NCBI GenBank assembly: GCA_018400215.1
Contig: JAGYNF010000113.1
Span: forward strand, 1-5,482
Direction of reading: 5' to 3'
DNA length: 5,482 nucleotides
Source of the DNA: Cyanobium sp. M55B138
Lineage (GTDB): Bacteria > Cyanobacteriota > Cyanobacteriia > PCC-6307 > Cyanobiaceae
The translations under genes were made by a program, and so were the position numbers. Position 1 is the first letter of the stretch. The number at the start of each line of letters is the position of its first letter. This document shows, one piece after another, positions 1 through 5,482 of the stretch. The notes below the pieces were generated by a model that made no database searches, had not been told where the DNA came from, and saw nothing but the letters and a program-made list of their open reading frames with translations.

Positions 1-42
1 TCCCCCGCGAAGGGACACCGTGAGGCGCTGCAGGTCGTTGAT
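1..42 (-). CDS. Partial N-terminus of probable STAS-domain anti-sigma factor antagonist
   Basis: Only the first 14 codons would lie in the window; the gene continues past position 1. The minus strand reads INDLQRLTVSLRGG, which matches my memory of the start of a short STAS-domain (SpoIIAA-like) anti-sigma factor antagonist that often follows carA in picocyanobacteria. Such proteins bind anti-sigma factors in partner-switching systems. No ATG exists in this frame between the window edge and the in-frame TGA at 144-142. The frame offers ATC at 42-40, GTG at 18-16 and TTG at 132-130. I placed the start at the ATC because GGGAG (55-51) lies 8 nt upstream and the family similarity begins there. 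The GTG would cut into the conserved block and the TTG would add about 30 unrelated residues. The call rests on 14 residues and memory, so it is tentative. Confidence 0.45.
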   Translation of the reverse strand, partial: MNDLQRLTVSLRGG

Positions 43-50
43 GGCTCTCG

Positions 51-55
51 CTCCC
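51..55 (-). promoter_or_regulatory. Ribosome binding site GGGAG before the ATC start
   Basis: On the minus strand GGGAG occupies 55-51, with an 8-nt spacer to the ATC at 42-40. It is the only purine-rich Shine-Dalgarno candidate close to the conserved N-terminal block, and it is what favours the ATC over the GTG at 18-16. Confidence 0.4.
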
Positions 56-72
56 GTTCCGATCTGGGGCGA

Positions 73-78
73 AGTGTA
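73..78 (-). promoter_or_regulatory. Candidate -10 element TACACT
   Basis: TACACT on the minus strand (78-73) fits the TAnnnT pattern of sigma-70-type -10 boxes. It would start RNA near position 66, giving a leader of roughly 25 nt before the ATC at 42. No -35 box lies 16-18 bp upstream, so this is only a candidate. Confidence 0.2.
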
Positions 79-126
79 GGGAGCGTTGGCGACCCTGAGG
101 CCCCGTGGGTTGAAATGGGCAGATTC

Positions 127-152
127 AGTCAAAAAACGACGTCAAGAGTCAA
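127..152 (-). repeat. Three TTGAC boxes downstream of carA
   Basis: Minus-strand TTGACT (152-147), TTGACG (145-140) and TTGACT (132-127) lie in the gap between carA and the STAS-like gene. A run of six T (136-131) precedes the third box. They resemble -35 boxes or repeated half-sites for a regulator, but none has a good -10 at normal spacing. The T run has no strong hairpin immediately before it, so I do not call it a carA terminator. Confidence 0.35.
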
Positions 153-184
153 GTCCAGCTGCCCTGGCATGGCTGGGGGCCCGC

Positions 185-1321
185 TCAGCGACGCTCCGCC
201 ATCAGGGCCGTGAAGCGGGCGAAGTGGTGGTCGGCATCGTGGGGGCCAGGACTGGCTTCCGGGTGGTACTGAACCCCAAACACGGGTTGATCCACCAGGG
301 CCATGGCCGCCACGGTCTGGTCGTTGAGGTTGTGGTGGGTGATGCGCACCCGCTCCGGGGGCAGGGAGTCGGCCTCCAGGGCAAATCCGTGGTTCTGACT
401 GGTGATCTCCACCTCACCGGCACGGCCACAGGGATGGTTGAGGCCACGGTGGCCGTAGCCCAGCTTGAAGGTGCGCCCCCCGAGCGCCAGGCCAAGGATC
501 TGATGCCCCAGGCAGATGCCGAACAGGGGCAGCTGGGGCTGGGCCAGCAGCTGCCGTGCCAGGGCGATGCCAGCGGTGACGGCGGCCGGATCGCCGGGGC
601 CGTTGGAGAGGAACACCCCCTCCGGCCGATGGGACAGCACCTGGTCGAGGCTGCTGTCGGCGGGCAGCACGGTGACCTGGCAGCCATGGGCCACCAGGCG
701 ATCCAAAATCGCCCGCTTGATGCCGAAATCGATGGCCACCACCCGGTATGGCAGCTCTGGACGGGCCTGGAGTCGGGCGTCAAACTCCACAGCACAGGGA
801 ATCTGCCAGCCATAGGGCTCCCTGGTGCTCACCTGGGCCGCCAGGTTGAGGCCCTGCATCGAGGGGGCCGAGCGCACCCGCTCAAGCAGGGCCTGGGGCG
901 TGGTGCCATCGCTGCTGATGGCGCCGTTGATGGCCCCCCCCTGGCGCAGGTGGCGCACCAGGGCGCGGGTGTCGACGCCGCGGATGCCCACCACGCCGTG
1001 GCGATCCAGCCAGCCCGCCAGCTCCCCCTCGGCCCGCCAGCTGCTGGCGACCGGGGCCAGTTGGCGGGCGATCACCCCCCGCACATGGGGATGGTCGGCC
1101 TCCTGGTCGTGGCCATTTACCCCCGTGTTGCCGAGTTCGGGGTAGGTGAAGGTCACCAGCTGGCCGGCGTAGCTCGGATCGGTCATCACCTCCTGGTAGC
1201 CCGTCATGCCGGTGTTGAACACCACCTCGCCGATCGCGGTGCCCAGGGCCCCGAAGGCCTCCCCCCGCAGCACGGTGCCATCGGCCAGCACCAGGAGAGC
1301 GGCTGGGGCGGGGGAACGCAT
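185..1321 (-). CDS. carA: Carbamoyl-phosphate synthase small subunit (glutaminase)
   Basis: Hydrolyses glutamine and passes ammonia to CarB, which makes carbamoyl phosphate for arginine and pyrimidine synthesis in the cytoplasm. The 378-residue product has the CarA N-terminal domain (ALLVLADGT at 8-16, [17 protein letters not shown] at 35-51) followed by a class I glutamine amidotransferase domain from about 193. Visible catalytic features are SNGPGDP (239-245), GICLGHQ with nucleophile Cys270 (268-274), and the His353/Glu355 pair in [12 protein letters not shown] (351-362). Length matches the family (E. coli CarA is 382). The frame opens at an ATG at 1351-1349 that overlaps the trpD stop as ATGA. 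I prefer the ATG at 1321 because it has GGAG five nt upstream and places the conserved block about where E. coli CarA has it. Probably co-transcribed with trpD; carB is not in the window. Confidence 0.97.
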   Translation of the reverse strand: MRSPAPAALLVLADGTVLRGEAFGALGTAIGEVVFNTGMTGYQEVMTDPSYAGQLVTFTYPELGNTGVNGHDQEADHPHVRGVIARQLAPVASSWRAEGELAGWLDRHGVVGIRGVDTRALVRHLRQGGAINGAISSDGTTPQALLERVRSAPSMQGLNLAAQVSTREPYGWQIPCAVEFDARLQARPELPYRVVAIDFGIKRAILDRLVAHGCQVTVLPADSSLDQVLSHRPEGVFLSNGPGDPAAVTAGIALARQLLAQPQLPLFGICLGHQILGLALGGRTFKLGYGHRGLNHPCGRAGEVEITSQNHGFALEADSLPPERVRITHHNLNDQTVAAMALVDQPVFGVQYHPEASPGPHDADHHFARFTALMAERR

Positions 1322-1326
1322 GGCGG

Positions 1327-1330
1327 CTCC
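1327..1330 (-). promoter_or_regulatory. carA ribosome binding site GGAG
   Basis: GGAG at 1330-1327 on the minus strand lies 5 nt before the ATG at 1321-1319. The upstream ATG at 1351 has only a G run touching it, with almost no spacer. This site decides the start in favour of 1321 and lies just past the trpD stop codon. Confidence 0.55.
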
Positions 1331-1347
1331 GATCTCAATGGACCCGA

Positions 1348-2412
1348 TCATCCCCCAGCGGGGACGGCCAGCGCTGTGCGCAGGCTCTCCAGGCGGCTCC
1401 AGGCCGCTCCATTGGCCAACACGGCAGCCGCCTGGGCATGGCCATCGGCCATCTCGTCAACCAGCCCCGCGGCCCACAGCACCAGGGCCGCATTGAGGGC
1501 CACCACATCGGCCTGGGGGCGGCTGCCCCGGCCCTGGAGCACGGCCTCCAGGATGGCCCTGTTGGTGGCCAGATCGCCGCCAGCCAGGGCCGCGTTCGGG
1601 GCCAGGGCCAGGCCGAGGGCACCCGGGTCGAGCTCCTGGCTGCTCACCGCACCCGCCTCCACCAGCCGCAACTGGCTGGGACCCTGCAGGGAGGCCTCAT
1701 CCAGTCCTCCGCAACCGTGCACCACCACGGCCCGCTGCAGGCCGAGGCGGGCCAGGGCCTCCGCCATCGGATCCAGCAGGTCGGCGCGGGCCACCCCCAG
1801 CACCTGGGCCTCAGGCCGCAGCGGATTCACCAGGGGCCCGAGCAGGTTGAACACGGTGCGCACCCCCAGGGCCCTGCGCAGGGGCGCCAGGCCCACCAGA
1901 GCCGGATGCCAGCCCGGGGCGAACAGGAAGGTGACCCCCGCGGCGGGGAGCGCAGCCAGCACCTGCTCCTGGGGCGCCTGCAACTGCAGCCCCAGCGCCT
2001 CGAGCACATCGGCCGACCCCACCCGTCCACTGGCGCTGCGGTTGCCGTGCTTGGCGACCTGGGCACCGCAGGCGGCTGCCACAAACGCCACCGCCGTGGA
2101 AATGTTGAAGCTGTCGGCACCGTCTCCCCCGGTGCCGCAGGTATCCACCAGGGGCTGGGCCGGCCGGCCGGCTGGCTGGGGGCAGGCCTGGCGCAGCACC
2201 TGGGCCATGGCCGCCAGCTCTTCCCCCGTGACCCCCTTGCTACGCAGCGCCGAGAGCAGCGCACCGGTGAGCACCGGCGCAATCTCCTCGGCCAGCCAAC
2301 CGCGCATCAGCAGGGTCGCGTCGTCACTGCTGAGGGATTGGCCGGCCAGCAGGCGCTCCAGCAGGGCGGGCCAAGGGGCGGGGGGGGCTGGTGGCTGGGG
2401 GGAAGGGGCCAT
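1348..2412 (-). CDS. trpD: Anthranilate phosphoribosyltransferase
   Basis: Joins anthranilate and PRPP to give phosphoribosyl anthranilate, the second step of tryptophan synthesis; cytoplasmic and Mg-dependent. The 354-residue product has the N-terminal helical domain (about 15-80, with [20 protein letters not shown] at 36-55) and the PRPP-binding GTGGD loop in [18 protein letters not shown] (89-106). It also has [21 protein letters not shown] (121-141), [13 protein letters not shown] (185-197) and the Mg-binding Asp238-Glu239 pair in CGGLDE. Length suits the family (about 345). The frame stays open to an ATG at 2547, but the start at 2412 has GAGAGG 7 nt upstream, and the longer form would read through the terminator at 2475-2504. 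A Pro-rich stretch (4-15) precedes the conserved domain. It stands just upstream of carA in the same orientation. Confidence 0.97.
   Translation of the reverse strand: MAPSPQPPAPPAPWPALLERLLAGQSLSSDDATLLMRGWLAEEIAPVLTGALLSALRSKGVTGEELAAMAQVLRQACPQPAGRPAQPLVDTCGTGGDGADSFNISTAVAFVAAACGAQVAKHGNRSASGRVGSADVLEALGLQLQAPQEQVLAALPAAGVTFLFAPGWHPALVGLAPLRRALGVRTVFNLLGPLVNPLRPEAQVLGVARADLLDPMAEALARLGLQRAVVVHGCGGLDEASLQGPSQLRLVEAGAVSSQELDPGALGLALAPNAALAGGDLATNRAILEAVLQGRGSRPQADVVALNAALVLWAAGLVDEMADGHAQAAAVLANGAAWSRLESLRTALAVPAGG
2364..2408 (+). other. G-run tract with G-quadruplex potential inside the start of trpD
   Basis: The plus strand, which is the template strand of trpD, has six G runs of three or more: 2364-2366, 2368-2370, 2375-2378, 2380-2387, 2397-2402 and 2405-2408. 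They encode the Pro-rich trpD N-terminus on the other strand. The pattern satisfies the usual G-quadruplex rule, but may simply reflect Pro codons (CCC, CCG) at high GC. Confidence 0.4.
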
Positions 2413-2417
2413 GGCAG

Positions 2418-2445
2418 CGCCTCTCGGCGGTGGGCGAATCGCCCA
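2418..2445 (-). promoter_or_regulatory. Structured trpD leader: palindrome plus tetraloop hairpin at the Shine-Dalgarno
   Basis: TGGGCGATTCGCCCA (2445-2431) is a perfect inverted repeat around one central base; as RNA it could form a 6-bp stem with a three-base loop. Immediately after it, CGCC-GAGA-GGCG (2429-2418) can form a 4-bp stem closed by a GNRA tetraloop. The trpD Shine-Dalgarno GAGAGG (2425-2420) lies in the loop and 3' arm of this second hairpin, 7 nt before the ATG. The palindrome could be a DNA operator and the tetraloop hairpin could limit ribosome access, but neither role is shown. Confidence 0.4.
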
Positions 2446-2474
2446 ATTCAACCGCGCCGCCCAGGGGAAGGCAT

Positions 2475-2504
2475 AAAAAAGCCCGGGTGCAATGCACACC
2501 GGGC
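2475..2504 (-). terminator. Intrinsic terminator after the DUF3288 gene
   Basis: On the minus strand GCCCGG, a bulged T, GTGC, loop ATT, GCAC, CCGGGC forms a 10-bp GC-rich stem (2504-2481), followed at once by six T (2480-2475). This is a textbook Rho-independent terminator. It lies 97 bp past the DUF3288 stop and 62 bp before the trpD start, so it should separate the two transcription units. On the plus strand it has no T tract after it. Confidence 0.85.
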
Positions 2505-2600
2505 CGGGTGATGGGGACGGTCCCACTATCCCCCGAAACGGGAGCAAAAGGCGAGATCAGTTCCGCAGCCCCCCATCCGCAGCCCCGATCGCTGCCCCGT

Positions 2601-2969
2601 TCATGGCTCCTGGGCGGCCGTGTCGAAGCCCGAACCCACCGCCTCCTCCGGGCCGGTCGGAGCCGGCCGGTATCCAGCGGCCCAGATCTGCCGGGTGCGG
2701 GCGTGCAGCTCGTCACGGCTGAGTCCCCACAGGCGCAGCAGCTTGTCGAGATCCTCCTGCAGATCACGGGCACCGGGAAAACCCTGGTAGCGCATCAACA
2801 GGCGGGCCGCATCCACCAGCTGGGCATCGGCCGGGGTTTGCACCGCCAGCAGGCCATCCACCACATCCCGATCCAGGGCATGGAGGGGGTGGCTCTGGTC
2901 TGGGGGAGCGGACGGGGGATCGGTGGGCAGGGAGGACACGGCCAGGAGCGATGGAACAGGGGAGAGCAC
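2601..2969 (-). CDS. DUF3288 family protein
   Basis: A 122-residue protein of unknown function. HPLHALDRDVVDGLL (27-41), LMRYQGFPGARDLQEDLDKL (58-77) and LWGLSRDELHARTRQIWAAG (79-98) match the small DUF3288 family found in cyanobacteria: HP..DR at the start, RY.GFPGARD in the middle and a TRQI helix near the end. No signal peptide or membrane segment is seen, so it is probably cytoplasmic and helical. The family core ends near residue 100; the Pro/Gly-rich N-terminus (1-26) and the tail (99-122) look unstructured. The frame has no ATG start. GTG at 2969 is used; GTG at 2939 (112 residues) also fits but has no ribosome site. An AAGGAG (2995-2990) lies 20 nt before the GTG at 2969, unusually far. 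The gene is divergent from the ABC exporter and ends at the terminator at 2475-2504. Confidence 0.83.
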   Translation of the reverse strand: MLSPVPSLLAVSSLPTDPPSAPPDQSHPLHALDRDVVDGLLAVQTPADAQLVDAARLLMRYQGFPGARDLQEDLDKLLRLWGLSRDELHARTRQIWAAGYRPAPTGPEEAVGSGFDTAAQEP

Positions 2970-2992
2970 ACCACTGCAGCAGGGGGGTGCTC
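2964..2992. repeat. Imperfect inverted repeat at the divergent DUF3288/ABC start region
   Basis: GAGCACACC (2964-2972) pairs with GGGGTGCTC (2984-2992) at 8 of 9 positions, with an 11-nt loop. In the DUF3288 transcript the stem would hold the last three bases of AAGGAG (2995-2990) and, in the other arm, the GTG start (2969-2967). It may be an operator between the divergent genes or an mRNA hairpin, or it may be chance. Confidence 0.4.
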
Positions 2993-3023
2993 CTTAGGTT
3001 GGGCCCATCTTCGAGCAGGCGGT

Positions 3024-4781
3024 GTGGGTGCCCTACGGCCCGATCTGATCTGGCGCTACCTGCGCCCCCACCGCAAGGCGGTGCTGCAGGGCACCGCCGC
3101 CCTGGTGGTGGTGAACCTGCTCAGCGTCAGCATCCCCCTGCTGGTGCGGCGGGTGATCGACGACCTGCAGGACGGCTTTGAACTGCAGGATGTGTTCAAC
3201 CAGGCCCTGCTGATCATGGTGCTGGCCACGCTGATGGGGGGGGTGCGGCTGTACTCGCGCCTGCTGGTGTTCGGCGTGGGGCGCCAAGTGGAGGCGGACC
3301 TCAAGCAAAAAATCTTCGACCACCTGCTGCTGCAGGAACCGGGCTGGGTTCAGACCACCGGCAGCGGTGAGGTGATCAGCCGGGCCACCAGCGATGTGGA
3401 GAACGTGCGGCGGCTGCTGGGCTTTGCCGTGCTCAGCCTCACCAATACAGCCCTCGCCTACGGCCTCACCCTGCCGGCGATGCTCTCGATCGACCCCGGC
3501 CTGAGCCTGGCGGCCGTGGGGCTCTACCCGCTGATGTTGATCACCGTGCGCCTGTTCGGCGGCCGGATGATGCGTCAGCAACGCCGCCAGCAGGAGGCGC
3601 TGGCCGGCTTGAGCGACCTGATCCAGGAGGACCTCTCCGGCATCAGCGCCATCAAGATCTACGGCCAGGAGGCCACCGAGCAACAGGCCTTCGCCGGCCG
3701 CAATGGGGTGTACCGCGATGCGGCCCTGGGTCTGGCCCGCACCCGCAGCACCCTGTTTCCGCTGCTGGAAGGGATTTCCTCGATCAGCCTGCTGCTGCTG
3801 CTGGCCCTGGGCAGCGGCCAGCTGGAGAGCGGCCGCCTCAGCATCGGCGATCTGGTGGCCCTGATCCTCTACGTGGAGCGGCTGGTGTTTCCCACCGCCC
3901 TGCTGGGTTTCACGCTGAACACCTTCCAGACCGGCCAGGTGAGCCTGGAGCGGGTGGAACAACTGCTGCAGCGCCGGCCCCTGGTGCAGTCGCCCCGCCA
4001 GCCGCAGCCAGCGCCAGCCCCGGGCCGCGGAGAGCTGGAGGCCCGGGGCCTCACCGTGCGCTATCCGGGGGCCGCCCGCCCGGCCCTGGTGGATGTGACC
4101 TTCCGGATCGAACCCGGCGAACTGGTGGCGGTGGTGGGCCCGGTGGGTTGCGGCAAGACCACCCTGGCCCGCGCCCTGGGCCGCATGGTGGAGCTCGACC
4201 CGGGCGAACTCTGGCTCGACGGCATCGATGTGACCCAGATGGCCCTTGAGCAGTTGCGCAGCCGTGTGGCCCTGGTGCCCCAGGAGGGCTACCTGTTCAC
4301 CGCCTCCCTGGCCGACAACCTGCGCTTCGGTGAGCCCGAGGCGAGCCAGCAGCGGGTGGAGACGGCGGCCGCCCAGGCCCGGCTGGATGGCGATATCAAG
4401 GGGTTCCCGGATGGCTATCTCACCCTGGTGGGGGAACGGGGTATCACCCTCAGCGGGGGGCAACGCCAGCGCACGGCCCTGGGCCGGGCCCTGTTGGTCG
4501 ATGCCCCGATCCTGGTGTTGGATGACGCCCTCGCCAGCGTGGACAACACCACGGCCGCCGAGATTCTGCGCACAATCCGCGGCCAGGGCCAGCAGGGGCG
4601 CACGGTGCTGATGATCAGCCACCAGCTCTCGGCGGCGGCCGCCTGCGACCGGGTGTTGGTGTTGGAGGACGGTCGCCTGGTGCAGCAGGGTCACCACCTG
4701 GAACTGCTGGAGCAGCCCGGCACCTATCGCCGCCTCTGGGCCCGGGAGCAGGCCAAGGAGGAGCTGCAGGCCCCCGCCTGA
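3024..4781 (+). CDS. ABC exporter half-transporter, MdlA/YheI-like, with Asp at the catalytic Glu position
   Basis: A 585-residue inner-membrane exporter subunit: a six-helix type 1 transmembrane domain (helices near 20-42, 60-83, 130-151, 155-177, 245-264, 272-298) then a nucleotide-binding domain (about 336-575). ATPase motifs are A-loop Tyr347, Walker A GPVGCGKT (372-379), Q-loop Gln420, X-loop VGERG (469-473), signature LSGGQ (476-480), Walker B ILVLD (496-500), D-loop SVD (505-507) and H-loop His533. Asp501 stands where the catalytic Glu is expected (LDDA, not LDEA). This is known in the degenerate half of heterodimeric exporters (E. coli MdlA, B. subtilis YheI/BmrC, T. maritima TM287), so a partner with Glu is expected; none is seen here. 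Start GTG at 3024 was chosen because similarity begins at LRPDLIWRYLRPHR; its ribosome site is weak. Substrate unknown: multidrug or lipid export are possibilities only. Confidence 0.92.
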   Translation: MGALRPDLIWRYLRPHRKAVLQGTAALVVVNLLSVSIPLLVRRVIDDLQDGFELQDVFNQALLIMVLATLMGGVRLYSRLLVFGVGRQVEADLKQKIFDHLLLQEPGWVQTTGSGEVISRATSDVENVRRLLGFAVLSLTNTALAYGLTLPAMLSIDPGLSLAAVGLYPLMLITVRLFGGRMMRQQRRQQEALAGLSDLIQEDLSGISAIKIYGQEATEQQAFAGRNGVYRDAALGLARTRSTLFPLLEGISSISLLLLLALGSGQLESGRLSIGDLVALILYVERLVFPTALLGFTLNTFQTGQVSLERVEQLLQRRPLVQSPRQPQPAPAPGRGELEARGLTVRYPGAARPALVDVTFRIEPGELVAVVGPVGCGKTTLARALGRMVELDPGELWLDGIDVTQMALEQLRSRVALVPQEGYLFTASLADNLRFGEPEASQQRVETAAAQARLDGDIKGFPDGYLTLVGERGITLSGGQRQRTALGRALLVDAPILVLDDALASVDNTTAAEILRTIRGQGQQGRTVLMISHQLSAAAACDRVLVLEDGRLVQQGHHLELLEQPGTYRRLWAREQAKEELQAPA

Positions 4782-4872
4782 ACGGGGCGGCCACCGAACA
4801 GTTGTTGCGAGGGGCAGCCAGCGGGCCTGGATGGGGCTTCAGTGGAACGGAACGAGCACTCACCCCGCAGCC

Positions 4873-4891
4873 GGGTCCCGCAGTGGGGCCC
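4873..4891 (+). other. Hairpin in the gap after the ABC gene
   Basis: GGGTCCC (4873-4879) pairs with GGGGCCC (4885-4891) over 7 bp including one U-G, with loop GCAGT. No T run follows, so it is not a normal intrinsic terminator. It may be leader structure ahead of the membrane-protein gene. The rest of 4782-4927 shows no clear promoter or gene. Confidence 0.25.
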
Positions 4892-4927
4892 CCAGCCGGC
4901 CGATCTCCCCCCTGTCCCTTCACCACC

Positions 4928-5215
4928 ATGGCCACCGCTCCCAGCCCCTTCGCGCCGCAGCGCTACAACCTGCGCTGCACCCTCACCTTTGGTGACATCT
5001 ATGCCCAGATCCTGATCTGGATGGCGGTGATCTTCGCCAGCCTCGCGGCCGGGCTGGCCCTGATGGGGGCCAGCAAACCGATCGTGGCCCTGATCGGCGT
5101 GGGCCTGATCCTGGTGCTCTCGCTGCCCTTTCTGTTGTTTGCCTTCACCACCACCCTGCTCAACCACATCGCCCTGGATCCCAGCGCTGAACAGCCAACC
5201 GGCCTGCCTGACTAG
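4928..5215 (+). CDS. Small two-helix membrane protein, function unknown
   Basis: A 95-residue protein that I cannot assign to a named family. A hydrophilic N-terminus (1-24, including PQRYNLRCTLTFGDIYAQ) is followed by two hydrophobic stretches of membrane-helix length (about 26-47 and 51-74), joined by a short GASK turn, and a short polar C-terminus. It has no signal peptidase site and no recognisable catalytic motif. The frame runs open back to an ATG at 4802, but that extension is a low-complexity Pro/Gly stretch. The ATG at 4928 puts Tyr13 and the helices at a sensible distance, though no Shine-Dalgarno is visible (CCTTCACCACC precedes it). Coding is supported by the clean two-helix pattern and by the tight 15-bp spacing to msrA. 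It is probably a conserved cyanobacterial inner-membrane protein. Confidence 0.75.
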   Translation: MATAPSPFAPQRYNLRCTLTFGDIYAQILIWMAVIFASLAAGLALMGASKPIVALIGVGLILVLSLPFLLFAFTTTLLNHIALDPSAEQPTGLPD

Positions 5216-5230
5216 GCTCTAACCAATTGC

Positions 5231-5482
5231 ATGGGCCGGGTGTTCGGACTGTTCCAGGGCCAGGGAAAGCCACAGGTGTCCGCGGAGAGCAGCCTGGCGT
5301 TGCATCCCATCCTGGGCACGCCGATCCACCAGGCCCCCCAGGCCGGCCAGGCCGAGGCCCTGTTTGGCTGTGGCTGCTTCTGGGGGGCGGAAAAGGGTTT
5401 CTGGCGGCTCCCTGGCGTGGTCACCACCGCCGTGGGCTATGCCGGAGGCAGCCTGGACAACCCCAGCTATCAGCAGGTGTGC
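5231..5482 (+). CDS. msrA: Peptide methionine-S-sulfoxide reductase MsrA, N-terminal part (runs off window)
   Basis: Reduces the S form of methionine sulfoxide in proteins and as free amino acid, using thioredoxin; a cytoplasmic repair enzyme against oxidative damage, relevant in a photosynthetic cell. The first 84 codons are present. [19 protein letters not shown] (45-63) carries the catalytic Cys49 in the GCFWG motif. VGYAGG (68-73) and NPSYQQVC (77-84) follow in the usual order. The 45 residues before the motif resemble the N-terminal extension of longer MsrA proteins such as that of E. coli (about 212 residues), so the full protein should be near 200-220. The start is the ATG at 5231; no strong ribosome site precedes it. 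A GTG at 5240 is a possible alternative. The gene lies 15 bp after the small membrane protein and probably shares its transcript. Confidence 0.96.
   Translation, partial: MGRVFGLFQGQGKPQVSAESSLALHPILGTPIHQAPQAGQAEALFGCGCFWGAEKGFWRLPGVVTTAVGYAGGSLDNPSYQQVC

Noticed and set aside
86..2476. A 796-codon open frame on the plus strand, opposite carA and trpD
   Set aside because: The translation is low complexity (runs of G, H, Q, A, R) with no recognisable domain, and it lies antisense to two complete conserved enzymes. High GC at third positions keeps such antisense frames open.
2413..2547. Longer TrpD with a 45-residue extension containing two Trp residues, starting at ATG 2547
   Set aside because: It would be coded through the intrinsic terminator, has no conserved sequence, and the ATG at 2412 has a proper ribosome site. 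It has no stop of its own, so it is not a Trp leader peptide either.
2391..3023. Upstream extension of the ABC exporter frame to an ATG at 2391
   Set aside because: The added 211 residues run antisense through the DUF3288 gene and across the terminator. Exporter similarity begins only after the GTG at 3024.
3789..3800. CTG triplet repeat
   Set aside because: It encodes a Leu run in transmembrane helix 5 of the ABC exporter and reflects codon preference, not a separate repeat element.
3033..4697. A 554-codon open frame on the minus strand, opposite the ABC exporter gene
   Set aside because: It is rich in H, Q, G and A with no domain signal and mirrors a complete ABC exporter, so it is a shadow frame.
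4766..4788. Possible terminator hairpin at the end of the ABC gene (GCCCC with GGGGC around the stop codon)
   Set aside because: The stem is only five base pairs with a long loop and no T run, so a terminator call is not supported.
1..5482. HIP1 octamers (GCGATCGC) typical of many cyanobacteria
   Set aside because: Only the CGATCG core was seen by eye (near 1231, 2586, 3487 and 5090), with no complete octamer. This does not argue against a picocyanobacterium, where HIP1 is often scarce.

Overview
The window is about 68-70% GC by eye and looks like core chromosome of a picocyanobacterium of the Synechococcus/Cyanobium type. The main reasons are a DUF3288-like protein, a family known essentially from cyanobacteria; a MsrA with the [18 protein letters not shown] block seen in that group; and the clustering of an anti-sigma-antagonist-like gene, carA, trpD, a DUF3288 gene, an ABC exporter and msrA, which I recall (not checked here) from marine Synechococcus and Prochlorococcus. 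No transposase, integrase, CRISPR array, tRNA or rRNA was seen.

Layout, left to right. On the minus strand: the extreme 5' end of a probable STAS-domain gene (about 1-42, running off the window), a gap of about 140 bp, carA (185-1321), trpD (1348-2412), a structured 62-bp leader, a clear intrinsic terminator (2475-2504), and a DUF3288-family gene (2601-2969). A 54-bp divergent gap follows. On the plus strand: a half-size ABC exporter (3024-4781), a 146-bp gap with one weak hairpin and no clear promoter, a 95-residue two-helix membrane protein (4928-5215), and the first 84 codons of msrA (5231-5482, running off the window).

How the genes relate. trpD and carA are close together and probably co-transcribed; they supply tryptophan and carbamoyl phosphate (arginine and pyrimidine) synthesis. 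The terminator separates them from the DUF3288 gene, so trpD-carA probably has its own promoter or depends on read-through. The ABC subunit has Asp where the catalytic Walker B Glu is expected, as in the degenerate half of heterodimeric exporters such as MdlA/YheI/TM287, so it probably works with a partner encoded elsewhere. The membrane protein and msrA are 15 bp apart and probably share a transcript.

I found no convincing new multi-gene system. The points most worth a second look are the possible AUC start codon of the STAS gene, the structured trpD leader next to the terminator, the degenerate ABC ATPase site without a visible partner, and a hairpin holding both the Shine-Dalgarno and the start of the DUF3288 gene.
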